Source of the DNA: DATAGF01 sp963835685 | GTDB lineage: Bacteria > Actinomycetota > Thermoleophilia > Miltoncostaeales > Miltoncostaeaceae | DNA length: 64,000 nucleotides | Assembly (NCBI GenBank): GCA_963835685.1 | Contig: CAWIGI010000014.1 | Location: 186,001-250,000, forward strand | Reading direction: 5' to 3' | In this document: piece after piece, positions 39,751 to 50,586 of the stretch | Layout: the number at the start of each line of letters is the position of its first letter | Numbering within the stretch: position 1 is the stretch's first letter | The notes under the pieces: generated by a model | What the model was told of the DNA's origin: nothing | What the model saw: the letters and a program-made list of their open reading frames with translations, nothing else | The model's database searches: none | Translations under genes and position numbers: made by a program

Positions 39751-39811
39751 GGGTCGAGCGTAGCGGAGCGGCGGCGGGCGCGGGCGACCGGAGCGGGGCT
39801 ATGCTCGCCGC

Positions 39812-41854
<2,043 letters not shown>

Positions 41855-41928
41855 CGGCGGCGCCTCGGGCGGTTAGGAATTGGTGCCGCGCGGGGCGGCG
41901 AACGTTCCCGCGGGACAGGAGGTAGAGC

Positions 41929-42318
41929 GTGACGGCACGGAAAGCGCGGAGGACGGCCCTCGCGTTGACGCTGACCGCCGCGATCGGGGTCGGGACGATC
42001 GCCGGGTTCGCCACGGCGGCGACGGCGAAGCGGAACCTCACCGCGAGCGGCACCAAGCTGGCGTTCAGCAAGAAGTCGCTGACCGCGCCAAGGGGTCAGG
42101 TGCAGCTCGTCCTGACCAACAACGCGTCGATCTCGCACAACGTGGCGATCCGGGGCAACGGATTGGCGGCCAAGAAGGGGAAGGTCGTCGGTCGGAACGG
42201 CGTCTCGAAGGTCACGGCGACGGTCAAGCCGGGCAAGTACACCTACTACTGCAGCGTGCCCGGCCACGAGGCGGGCGGCATGAAGGGGACCCTGACCGTC
42301 CCGAGGCCTCGGCGGTAG
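41929..42318 (+). CDS. secreted cupredoxin (plastocyanin/azurin-like)
   Basis: 129 aa from GTG 41929, preceded by AGGAGG. A signal peptide ends near ATAAT. Type 1 copper ligands are all visible: His in NASISHNVAIRG, Cys and His in YYCSVPGHEAGG and Met in GGMKGTLTV. Carries electrons outside the membrane. Followed two bases later by a cytochrome P460-like gene, a plausible donor or acceptor. Confidence 0.88.
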   Translation: MTARKARRTALALTLTAAIGVGTIAGFATAATAKRNLTASGTKLAFSKKSLTAPRGQVQLVLTNNASISHNVAIRGNGLAAKKGKVVGRNGVSKVTATVKPGKYTYYCSVPGHEAGGMKGTLTVPRPRR

Positions 42319-42320
42319 CC

Positions 42321-42863
42321 GTGCGCCGCGCGGGCGTGGCGCTCGCCGCGGCGGCGATGGCCGCCGGAGGCGGCGTCGCGCTCTCGGGCGCGGCGGGGCA
42401 GGCGGGGGCGCCCCTGACGCCCGCCGACCTGCCCGGCATCCCGGCCGCGGACGCGGCCGCGACGGTGGCCTCGCAGGACTGGCTGCGCCTGACGCGCCGC
42501 CCGCTGCCGTCGCTGCGCCCGCTGGGCAGCGCGCACCCCGGGGCCAAGTCGATCCGTGTGAACCGCACCCGCGCGCGGCTCGCGACGGCCCGGGGGCGCC
42601 AGCGCTACCCGTACCCGACCGGCACCGTCGTCGTGAAGACCGCCACCGCGGGCGGCGCCCTGAGCCTGGTGGCCATCATGCGCAAGGTGCGGCGCGGGAG
42701 CGGGCCGGCCTCGTGGCGCTACGTCGAGTACGTCCGCGGCCGCGGGGGCGCGGGCTTCACCAAGGTCGGCGGCGGCCAGGCGGTCTGCAGGAGCTGCCAC
42801 GTCCAGGCGACCGACGTGCAGCGCAGCGACTGGGTCTTCTACCGCCTGCCGGCTACGGGGTGA
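42321..42863 (+). CDS. cytochrome P460-like c-type cytochrome
   Basis: 180 aa from GTG 42321. N-terminal signal or anchor (AGVALAAAAMAAGGGVAL). A C-terminal heme motif CRSCH lies near residue 160 in GGGQAVCRSCHVQATD, followed by DWVFYRL. The preceding YPYPTGTVVVKTAT and WRYVEYVRGRGG match the cytochrome P460 pattern. P460 proteins oxidise small N compounds or act in electron transfer; whether the special Lys crosslink exists cannot be judged. Paired with the cupredoxin. Confidence 0.7.
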   Translation: MRRAGVALAAAAMAAGGGVALSGAAGQAGAPLTPADLPGIPAADAAATVASQDWLRLTRRPLPSLRPLGSAHPGAKSIRVNRTRARLATARGRQRYPYPTGTVVVKTATAGGALSLVAIMRKVRRGSGPASWRYVEYVRGRGGAGFTKVGGGQAVCRSCHVQATDVQRSDWVFYRLPATG

Positions 42864-43581
42864 CGGTCAGCGGGACGACCATCCCCAAGCTGCAGCGTGG
42901 CCGGGGACCCCGCAGAAGATCTGGTACGTGCCCGGCGGCGAGCGTGACGTCGACGGACGTCGACGCCGCCCCGGCCGACGCGTCTGGCGACTGGCCGATG
43001 AGCGACCGCCCGGGCGACGTCCGGCGCCGATCCGGTGCCGATGTGGTCGTGGGCCGATCGTTCGTGAGCGCGCAGCCGGAGCGGGCACGCCGGCGCTCGC
43101 CGTCTGCGGCGTCGGAGGGGTTGAACTCGAAGTCCGTGCCGACTGAAGGAGAGCGTCTGGGTGCCCGGCGGCGGCGGCGAGGGCGCCGGGACCGGGCGGC
43201 GGGTAGGGGTTCCGGGGAGGCGCAGCCGGCGCGCACAGCGCGGCCTGCGCGACCGGAGGATGCCGGATCGCGCGCCGCAGCTTCTTCTTCTTGGCCCTGA
43301 GCACCTTGGGCGAGGCCTTCGCCGCGTTCTTGAGCGCGGCCGCGCGCAGGCGCCGGGCGGTCCGCGCCTTCCCGCGCGGCCGCGTCGCAGCGGGCGGAGG
43401 GCGCGATCCTGCGGAAGGTCCTGTTCAGGCCCGCGAGCGGGGACGCCGCCGCGCTGAGGTGGGCCGGATGGGCGGCCTGCGCTCTGCTCGGGGCCGGCCC
43501 CGAGGCCAGCGCGGAGCCGAGCGCCAGCGTCGCCGCGGCGGCGGCGCAGGACACGAGGACGATGGCGACCAGGCGGCGCAA
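42853..43581 (-). pseudogene. secreted cupredoxin-like gene with many frame breaks
   Basis: Probable start TTG 43581 with GGAGG upstream, giving signal peptide LRRLVAIVLVSCAAAAATLA. Recognisable pieces occur in alternating frames: ALKNAAKASPKVLRAKKKKL, PGTQTLSFS, GTDFEFNPSDA, SVDVTLAAG, TYQIFCGVPGHAA and LGMVVPLTVTP. The Cys, His and Met of a type 1 copper site are present. Eight or more one-base insertions would restore it. Convergent with the cytochrome gene (11-base overlap). Either a decayed gene or the most error-dense spot of the window. Confidence 0.6.
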
Positions 43582-43650
43582 GATCCTCCGCGCCGACCCT
43601 ATCGGCCGGCGCCGAGGAGGCAACCGGCCCGGGTCGCGTACGCTCCCGCC

Positions 43651-44635
43651 GTGGCCCGCCTCGCCGTGACCGCCCGCCTGTCCGACCCGGGCGCCGTCGA
43701 GCGCCTCCGCGCCGCCGGCCACGAGGTCGCCGTGCGCGACGACCCCCGGCCCGGCTCGCCCGAGGAGCTGCGGGCGCTCGCCGCCGGCTGCGAGGGCGTG
43801 CTCTGCCTCCCCGCCGACCGCATCGACGCGGCCTTCCTCGACGCCTGCCCGGCCGTGCGCTGGGTCGCCAACCACGCCGTGGGCACCGACAACGTCAACC
43901 TCGAGGCCGCCGCGGAGCGCGGGGTGGCCGTCGCGAACACCCCCGGCGTCCTCAACGACGCGGCGGCGGACCTCTGCGTCGCCCTCGCCCTCGCGGCGGC
44001 GCGGCGGGTCGCCGAGGGCGACCGGCTGATCCGGTCGGGGGGCTGGACCGGCTTCTCGACCGACCTGCTGCTCGGGCTCGACCTGGCCGGCGCGACGGCC
44101 GGGCTGGTGGGGCTCGGCGGGATCGGCCGCGCGGTGGCGCGGCGGCTGGTGGCGGGCTTCGGGATGCGCGGCCTCTACACCGCGCGGCGGCCGCACCCCG
44201 AGATCGAGAGGGAGCTCGGCGTGGCGTACGCCTCCCTCCACGACCTGCTGCGGACCGCCGACGTCGTCACCCTGCACGTGCCGCTGACCGGACGAGACCC
44301 GCGGCCTGATCGGGGCGCGCGAGCTCGCGCTGATGCGGCCCGGGGCGGTCCTGGTCAACGTCTCGCGCGGGCCCATCGTGGACGAGGCGGCCCTGGTGGC
44401 CGCGCTGAGCGAGGGCCGGATCGCCGCAGGGCTGGACGTCTTCGACGAGGAGCCCCTGGCCCCCGGCCATCCCCTGATGGCGCTCGACAACGCCGTCCTG
44501 ACCCCGCACATCGCGAGCGCGGGCCGCGACACCCGCTCGCGCATGGCCGCCCTGGCGGTGGACAACCTCATCGCCATGGCCGCCGGGCGGCGGCCGCCGA
44601 GCCCGGTCGTCTGGGACGGGCGGGTGCTCGGGTGA
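43651..44635 (+). pseudogene. D-2-hydroxyacid dehydrogenase, one frame break
   Basis: GTG 43651. NAD-binding motif GLVGLGGIGRAVARRL near residue 150 and catalytic Arg region VNVSRGPIVDEAALVAAL, Glu in LDVFDEEPLAPGHPL and His in VLTPHIASAG are all present. The frame breaks near 44292; removal of one base gives ETRGLIGARELALMRPGAV. About 327 aa when repaired. Reduces 2-keto acids or glyoxylate-type substrates with NAD(P)H. Probably functional. Confidence 0.9.
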
Positions 44636-44655
44636 GGCCGCTATCCTGAGGCGCG

Positions 44656-44892
44656 ATGGCGGACCTGGCGGAGCTGACCGCGATGATCGAGGGAGCCCTT
44701 CCCGGCGCGACGGCCGAGGTCGTCGACCAGGGCGGCGGCGACCACCTCGCGGCGACGGTCATGGCCCCCCAGTTCGCCGGCCTGTCGCGCCTCGAGCAGC
44801 ACAGGCTCGTCTACGCGGCGGTGCAGAGCCGATTCGACGACGGCAGCATCCACGCGCTCGCCCTGAGGACCCGCGCACCGGAGGCGACATGA
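44656..44892 (+). CDS. BolA-family protein
   Basis: 78 aa. BolA pattern: MIEGALPGATAEVVDQGGGD, then FAGLSRLEQHRLVYAAVQSR and IHALALRTRAPEAT with the conserved His. BolA binds monothiol glutaredoxins and shares their 2Fe-2S cluster. The ATGA overlap with the next gene, a CGFS glutaredoxin, supports this partnership. Confidence 0.92.
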   Translation: MADLAELTAMIEGALPGATAEVVDQGGGDHLAATVMAPQFAGLSRLEQHRLVYAAVQSRFDDGSIHALALRTRAPEAT

Positions 44893-45224
44893 GCGACACC
44901 ATCACGATGTCCGAGCAGGAGATCCTGGACCAGATCCAGACCGAGGTCGCGGACAACCGCGTGTTCCTCTACATGAAGGGCACCCCCGAGATGCCGCGCT
45001 GTGGCTTCTCGAACCAGGTCGTCCAGATCCTCAACCACATGGACGTGGACTACGGCGCCCGGGACATCCTCGTCGACCCGCGCATCCGGGTCGTGCTCTC
45101 CGAGTGGTCGGAGTGGCCGACGATCCCGCAGCTCTTCGTTGACGGCAAGCTGGTCGGCGGCTGCGACATCGTCACGGAGATGTTCCAGGACGGCGAGCTC
45201 AAGGAGATGCTCGGCAGCAGCTAG
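44889..45224 (+). CDS. monothiol glutaredoxin (Grx4 type)
   Basis: 111 aa. CGFS active site in GTPEMPRCGFSNQVVQIL, followed by EWPTIPQLFVDGKLVGGCDI. The family carries Fe-S clusters and delivers them to targets together with BolA. Translationally coupled to bolA. Confidence 0.95.
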   Translation: MSDTITMSEQEILDQIQTEVADNRVFLYMKGTPEMPRCGFSNQVVQILNHMDVDYGARDILVDPRIRVVLSEWSEWPTIPQLFVDGKLVGGCDIVTEMFQDGELKEMLGSS

Positions 45225-45242
45225 CCGGGCCCGCAGGCTCCG

Positions 45243-46307
45243 GTGAACCAGGTCTTCGCGGCCGACGAGCCGCTCGCCGAGCTGCACGCGCACCTCGGCG
45301 GCGGCGTTGACGCCGCGACGATGTGGGAGCTCGCCCACGAGCAGGGCATCAAGCTCCCCTACCGCGACTACTGGGCCTTCGCCGCGGCCACGAACGTGGG
45401 CGCCGGCACCGACGGCCTGGCGGGCCTCGACCGCATCTACCACCTGACCGAGCTCATCCAGAGCAGCCCCGAGGGGGTGTTCCGGGCCGTGCACGGGATG
45501 ATCTCGGGCGGCTACCGCTCCCAGCGCATCACCACGCACGAGGTCCGCTTCAACCCGGCCAAGCGCAACCGCGGGGGCGAGCGGGACCTCGACGCGATCG
45601 TCATGGCGGCGGTGCACGGCATCGACCGCGCGGCCCTCGAGTACCCGGTGCGGGCGGGGCTGATCCTGATGATGGACCGCACCTTCGACCCCGACCTGAA
45701 CGGCGCGATCGTCGAGCGCGCGATCCGCTTCCGCGGCCGGGGCGTCGTGGCGATCGACATCGCGGGGCCGCGACCGCATGGCTCCGGCCCTCCCTATCCC
45801 TACCGCGACCTCGCCCCGCTCGTCGCGCGCGCCCGCGACGCCGGCCTCGGCGTGACGCTGCACGCGGGGGAGGAGGGGGTGAACGCGCCCGACCCGGGGG
45901 CCTACGTCGAGGAGATGCGCCAGGCGCTGGAGCTCGGAGCCGACCGGATCGGCCACGGGATCATCGTCGCGATGGAGCCGCGCCTGCTGGAGCTCGCGCT
46001 CGAGCGCCGGGTCGTGCTGGAGATCTGCCCCACCTCCAACGTGCGCACCGGGGCGGTCCGCGACGAGGAGCAGATGGCCGAGATCGTCTTCGGGCTGGAG
46101 GCGGCCGGCGTGCCGCTGGTCGTCGCGACCGACGGCCCCGAGATGATCGGCACCCGCCTACGGGCGGAGTACGCGATGCTCGTCCGCCGCGGCGCCCTGA
46201 GCTTCGCGGGGGCCCGGGCGGCCAACGAGCGCGGTCACCGGGTGAGCTTCATCGGCGACGGCGCCTCGTCCGGGGCGCCGTCCTGGGAGGCCGCGCCCAC
46301 CGGCTGA
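45243..46307 (+). CDS. adenosine deaminase-family amidohydrolase
   Basis: 354 aa from GTG 45243. Zinc and catalytic motifs: LAELHAHLGGGV, the Glu in GVTLHAGEEG, RIGHGIIV, VLEICPTSNVRTGA and VATDGPEMIGT. DGPE replaces the DDP of classical adenosine deaminase, so the substrate may be a modified nucleoside. The last 73 bases overlap the convergent phosphatase gene. Confidence 0.85.
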   Translation: MNQVFAADEPLAELHAHLGGGVDAATMWELAHEQGIKLPYRDYWAFAAATNVGAGTDGLAGLDRIYHLTELIQSSPEGVFRAVHGMISGGYRSQRITTHEVRFNPAKRNRGGERDLDAIVMAAVHGIDRAALEYPVRAGLILMMDRTFDPDLNGAIVERAIRFRGRGVVAIDIAGPRPHGSGPPYPYRDLAPLVARARDAGLGVTLHAGEEGVNAPDPGAYVEEMRQALELGADRIGHGIIVAMEPRLLELALERRVVLEICPTSNVRTGAVRDEEQMAEIVFGLEAAGVPLVVATDGPEMIGTRLRAEYAMLVRRGALSFAGARAANERGHRVSFIGDGASSGAPSWEAAPTG

Positions 46308-47908
46308 GCGCGGGGCGCCTCCGCCGGCCACGAGATCGGCACCGGCCGCTCGATCGCGACCACCACGACGTCGTCGCGCAGACTCTGGTCCTCGTGGCGG
46401 CGGGCGGCGTCGATGAGCCGCTCCACGCGCAGCTCCACCGCCGAGCGCCGCTCGGCGGCCAGGACCTCGCACGCCCGCTCGATGCCGAACGTGTCGGTGC
46501 CCCGGCGCGCCTCGATCAGGCCGTCGGTATACAGCAGGATGGTGCCCCCGGGCGGCAGGGACGCGTGCGTCACGGGCCACTCCGCCTCGTCGAACACGCC
46601 GAGCAGCGGGCCGGTCACGATCGGCTCGAGGGGCTGGCACACGGTCGCCGTGAGGAAGAACGGCATCGGGTGGCCCGCCGCCGCGAAGCTCACCGAGCCG
46701 CCCGGGTCGATGAGCATGTAGATGATCGACGCGAACAGGCCCTCCGCGCGCTGGGCCGGCTCGGCCATCTGCGCGTTGAGGGCCGCGAGCACCGCCGCCG
46801 GGTTGGGGTTGACCGAGACCAGGGTGCGCCAGCCGAACCGCAGGCCGGCGGCCTGGGCGGCCGCCTGGGCGCCGTGGCCGGCCATGTCGCCCACCATCAC
46901 CGCGAGCCTCCCGTCGAGCAGCGCGATGGCGTCGTAGAAGTCGCCGCCCACGAGCAGCGCCCGCTCGGCGGGCTGATAGCGGGCGGCGAGGCGCAGGCCG
47001 CGGACGCTCGGCAGGCGCTCGGGCAGCAGCCCGCTCTGGACGGTCTCCCAGAGCTCCCGCTCGGTGCGCTGGGCCGCCTCGCGCCGGGCCGCCGCGGCGA
47101 CGGCGTCGCGCTCGCCCTGGACCTCCCGCTGCATGAGGTTGAACCCCTCCATCAGCTCGGCCAGCTCGCGCACGGCGTCTCTGCTCGGGGGGATCGGGTC
47201 GGACAGGCGCCCCCGGGTGACGCGGCCGACGCCCTCGCTGAGCAGCGCCACCGGCCCCCCCACCCGGCGCCACAGCTGGCGGCTGGCCACGGCCACCACG
47301 ATCAGCGTGAGCAGCGCCGCGGCGCAGATGGCCACGAAGGTCAGCACGCCCCGGCGGTCGTTGGCCGCCAGCGCGTCGGCGCGCTCGCGCTCGACCCCCT
47401 CGAGCAGCCGGTTGTGCTCCGCTCGGAAGGCGTTGAACCGCGCCTCCCCCAGGCCCTGGTTGATGCGGCGGATCGCCTCCTGCTCGCGCCCCTGGCGGCG
47501 CAGTCGGATGAGCTCGACCGCCTCGGAGAACCAGAGCTGCGCCGTCCGGTCGACCGCGTCCGCCGAGGCCTCGAGGTCGGGCTCGCCGCGCACCCGCTCG
47601 CGCAGCTCCGCCATCGCCGCCGGGTACCGGTCGCGCGCGACCTGGTACTCGGCCAGGTTGTCGCCGCTCGGCAGGAGGATGTAGGCGCGGTTGGCGCTCT
47701 GGGCGCTCAACAGGTCGGTGAGGAGGGCGTTCGCGACCTGCTGGCGCCCCCGGGCGCGCTCGGCGCCGTCCCGGTAGTCGCTCGCGGTGCTGAGGATGCC
47801 GACGATCGCCGCGGCGATCAGGACGCCCAGCACCACCGCGAGCCCCGCGACGAGCGCGGCGAGGACGCGGCGCAGCGACCCCGGGCCCCGACGGCCCCTG
47901 AGGCTCAT
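46235..47908 (-). CDS. membrane SpoIIE-type PP2C phosphatase with HAMP
   Basis: 557 aa. One transmembrane helix at about 20-40, an extracytoplasmic helical domain (CHASE3-like, 45-185), a second helix (LTFVAICAAALLTLIVVAVA), HAMP and coiled coil (205-280), then a PP2C/SpoIIE domain: ALLVGGDFYDAIALLDGRL, VGDMAGHGAQAAAQ and ILLYTDGLIEARRG. Such proteins dephosphorylate anti-sigma-factor antagonists in partner-switching stress responses. No anti-sigma partner is adjacent. Confidence 0.92.
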   Translation of the reverse strand: MSLRGRRGPGSLRRVLAALVAGLAVVLGVLIAAAIVGILSTASDYRDGAERARGRQQVANALLTDLLSAQSANRAYILLPSGDNLAEYQVARDRYPAAMAELRERVRGEPDLEASADAVDRTAQLWFSEAVELIRLRRQGREQEAIRRINQGLGEARFNAFRAEHNRLLEGVERERADALAANDRRGVLTFVAICAAALLTLIVVAVASRQLWRRVGGPVALLSEGVGRVTRGRLSDPIPPSRDAVRELAELMEGFNLMQREVQGERDAVAAAARREAAQRTERELWETVQSGLLPERLPSVRGLRLAARYQPAERALLVGGDFYDAIALLDGRLAVMVGDMAGHGAQAAAQAAGLRFGWRTLVSVNPNPAAVLAALNAQMAEPAQRAEGLFASIIYMLIDPGGSVSFAAAGHPMPFFLTATVCQPLEPIVTGPLLGVFDEAEWPVTHASLPPGGTILLYTDGLIEARRGTDTFGIERACEVLAAERRSAVELRVERLIDAARRHEDQSLRDDVVVVAIERPVPISWPAEAPRAQPVGAASQDGAPDEAPSPMKLTR

Positions 47909-47921
47909 CCGGCTGCCTCCC

Positions 47922-48419
47922 TCAGGCGGGCGGGCCCTCCCGCACGAGGCGGTTGATCTCGTCGAAGCTCTCCGGGCGGCCGATCACGACCAGCGTATCG
48001 TCGGCCCGGAGCACCTCGTCGGGATGGGGGGTGGCCAGCGAGCCGGACTCGCGCAGGATGGCGACGATCGTCGCGCCGGTCGTCGAGCGGATGCGGCAGG
48101 TCGCGACGGTGAGGCCGACCAGCGGGCTGTCCGCGGGCAGCTCGATCCACTCCATCACGAGGTCCTTCAGGGCGACCTCGAGGTCCTTGACGAGCTGGGG
48201 CCGGTAGACCACGCCGCCGAGGATGGCGCCGAGTTGGCGGGCCTCCTCGTCGTTGAGGGTGATGACGTGGGGCTCGTCGGCGTCGCTGTAGTGGTAGATC
48301 TCGCGCATCCCGTCCAGGTGCACGACCGACGACAGCTTCTCGCTGCGGTGGGTGCGCAGCGTGAACTTCGTGCCCACGCCGGGAAGCCGGGTCTCGCGGA
48401 CCTCGAGCATCGGGGTCAT
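47922..48419 (-). CDS. TrkA-C-domain regulatory subunit of a K+/H+ antiporter
   Basis: 165 aa. A helical N-terminal domain (EVRETRLPGVGTKFTLRT) is followed by an RCK C-domain (SPLVGLTVATCRIRSTTGA, ADDTLVVIGRPESFDEIN). Resembles KhtT/AmhM regulators that bind nucleotides and gate the partner transporter. The start overlaps the antiporter stop by 4 bases. Confidence 0.88.
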   Translation of the reverse strand: MTPMLEVRETRLPGVGTKFTLRTHRSEKLSSVVHLDGMREIYHYSDADEPHVITLNDEEARQLGAILGGVVYRPQLVKDLEVALKDLVMEWIELPADSPLVGLTVATCRIRSTTGATIVAILRESGSLATPHPDEVLRADDTLVVIGRPESFDEINRLVREGPPA

Positions 48420-49582
48420 CTCCTCATCTGTCGGCTCGGCGAGCGGGCGGGGAACGCGAGCCTCCCGATGCGCCGCGACTCTCTCATCAATACCACCCCG
48501 GCGACCGCGGTCGCCAGGACGAACAGGCCTGCGAACGGGCCCACGAGCTCGCGGAACTCCGCGTCGAGGGCGACGCCCGCGGTGGCGACGCTGGCGAGGA
48601 TGATCGTGAACTCACCCCGGGCGACGAGGGCCGCCCCCACGTTCACGCTCTCGCGCGAGGTGAAGCCCGTCGACCTCCCCGAAAGGTAGCCCCCCACGAG
48701 CTTCCCCGCCACCGCGACCGGCACGGCCAGGAGCAGCCATTCGGCGGCGTCGCCCGCCTCGCCCAGGTCAACCTCGAGGCCGAACGCGAAGAAGAAGATC
48801 GCCGCCGCGAAGTCGCGCAGGCCGAGGAGCTGCTGCTCGATCTGGTTGCGCACCTCGCTGCCCGACAGCAGCACGCCCGCCAGGAGGGCGCCGACGGCCT
48901 CCGACAGCCCGGCCGCCTCGCCGAGCGCCGCGCCGCCGATGGCGATGGCGAGCGCCCCGAGCAGCAGCTGCTCGCGGTCCAGGCGCGGCCCGATGCGGTC
49001 GATCGCGTGGTGCGCCCAGCGCCCCACCAGGAGGAACACCACGACGAACAGCAGCGCCTCGCCGGCCGTGACCGCGATCTCCGCGGCGCTCACGGAATCG
49101 CCGGTCGCGAGCGCCGCCGCGACGCCCAGGAAGACCGCGATCGCGAGGTCCTCGAACACGAGGACGCCCAGGACGAGGTCGGTCTCGTCGTCGGCCAGGC
49201 GGCGCAGGTCGAAGAGGGCGCGGGTGACGATGCCGCTGCTCGAGATGTAGATCAGCCCCGCCAGCAGCACCGCCTCGGCGCCCGGGCCGACCAGGACGAT
49301 CCCGACCATCAGGCCGAGGCCGGCGTTGAGGACGAGGTCGACGACCCCGCCCACGACCACCATCCGGCGGGCGGCGGTCAGGCGGTCGAGCGAGAACTCG
49401 AGCCCCAGGAAGAACAGCAGCAGCACGATCCCGAGCCGCGCGAGCAGGTCCGTGCCCTCGGAGGGCTCGACGATCGTGGGAAAGCCCGGCGACGGGCCGA
49501 GCAGGATCCCGGCGACGATGAAGATCGGGATCGCCGAGAGCCTCAGCCGGCCCGCCAGCACGCTCGCGGCGACGAGCGTCAC
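48416..49582 (-). CDS. cation:proton antiporter (CPA2, KhtU/KefB-like)
   Basis: 388 aa with about 11-12 hydrophobic segments. CPA2 landmarks: LARLGIVLLLFFLGLEFSL, LIYISSSGIVTRALF and VLGVLVFEDLAIAVFLG. GTG 49582 is taken as start, but the frame is open upstream (SLLEFSDLAVVLV), so about 10 more residues may belong. Exports K+ or Na+ for H+. Operon with its regulatory subunit. Confidence 0.9.
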   Translation of the reverse strand: MTLVAASVLAGRLRLSAIPIFIVAGILLGPSPGFPTIVEPSEGTDLLARLGIVLLLFFLGLEFSLDRLTAARRMVVVGGVVDLVLNAGLGLMVGIVLVGPGAEAVLLAGLIYISSSGIVTRALFDLRRLADDETDLVLGVLVFEDLAIAVFLGVAAALATGDSVSAAEIAVTAGEALLFVVVFLLVGRWAHHAIDRIGPRLDREQLLLGALAIAIGGAALGEAAGLSEAVGALLAGVLLSGSEVRNQIEQQLLGLRDFAAAIFFFAFGLEVDLGEAGDAAEWLLLAVPVAVAGKLVGGYLSGRSTGFTSRESVNVGAALVARGEFTIILASVATAGVALDAEFRELVGPFAGLFVLATAVAGVVLMRESRRIGRLAFPARSPSRQMRR

Positions 49583-49764
49583 CAGAACGACGGCGAGATC
49601 GCTGAACTCGAGCAGGGACGCCTTCGGCCGGGGGCGGTGGTCGCGGAGGAGCCTAGAGGACCCGCGCCGGGCCCTTTATGAACCTCTTCGACCGCGTTGA
49701 GGGTTCCGCCAGCCTCGCTGGCTACCGTTCACCGCACCGACGAGCGAGACGAGCGGGGGGACGA

Positions 49765-50586
49765 GTGCACGATCACGACCGCGGGCTGTCCTGGGACCTC
49801 TCGACGCTGATGACCCGCCGGCGGGCGCTGCAGCTGGCAGCCGCCGGCGGCCTGGCGGCCGTCGTCGGCTGCGGCTCCTCCCAGTCGTCAGGGGACGCCA
49901 CGGGCGCGACGTCGTCCGCCACGACGGCGGCGCCGACGACGCCGTCGACGGCGGCGACCGTCGCCGAGGAGATCCCCGAGGAGACAGCCGGGCCGTTCCC
50001 CGCCGACGGCTCGAACGGCCCCGACGTGCTCGCCGAGAGCGGCATCGTGCGGGCCGACATCACCTCGAGCTTCGGCGGGTCGTCCGGCAGGGCGGACGGG
50101 GTCCCGTTGACGATCGACCTGACGGTCCTCGACGTCGCGGCCGGTGGGGCGCCGGTCGAGGGGGCGGCCGTCTACATCTGGCACTGCGACCGCGAGGGGC
50201 GGTACTCGATCTACGAGTCGTCCGTCGCCGACCAGAACTACCTCCGCGGGGTCCAGGCCTCGGACGCCGACGGCCGGCTCGCCTTCACCAGCATCTGGCC
50301 CGGCGCCTACCGGGGGCGCTGGCCCCACATCCACTTCGAGGTCTACCCCAGCCTCGACGCGGCGACCGCCGCCGGCGCCAAGCTGGTGACCTCGCAGATC
50401 GCCCTCCCCGAGGACGCCTGCCGGACCGTCTACGCCACCGCCGGCTACGAGCAGAGCGCGCAGAACCTGGCGCAGACCTCGCTCGCCACCGACATGGTCT
50501 TCGCCGACGGCTACTCGACCCAGCTGGCGACGGCGGGCGGGTCCCCGCAGGCCGGCATGACCCTCGCGCTCAACGTGGGGGTGTGA
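49765..50586 (+). CDS. exported intradiol ring-cleavage dioxygenase-like lipoprotein
   Basis: 273 aa from GTG 49765, behind a purine-rich ribosome site. Tat-like RRRALQLAAAGGLAAVVGC ends in a lipobox Cys, then a Ser/Thr linker. The catalytic domain has VYIWHCDREGRYSIYES and YRGRWPHIHFEVYP, matching the Tyr/Tyr/His/His iron site of protocatechuate and catechol dioxygenases. An exported form probably attacks aromatics outside the cell. Overlaps the convergent pyrD by 17 bases. Confidence 0.85.
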   Translation: MHDHDRGLSWDLSTLMTRRRALQLAAAGGLAAVVGCGSSQSSGDATGATSSATTAAPTTPSTAATVAEEIPEETAGPFPADGSNGPDVLAESGIVRADITSSFGGSSGRADGVPLTIDLTVLDVAAGGAPVEGAAVYIWHCDREGRYSIYESSVADQNYLRGVQASDADGRLAFTSIWPGAYRGRWPHIHFEVYPSLDAATAAGAKLVTSQIALPEDACRTVYATAGYEQSAQNLAQTSLATDMVFADGYSTQLATAGGSPQAGMTLALNVGV

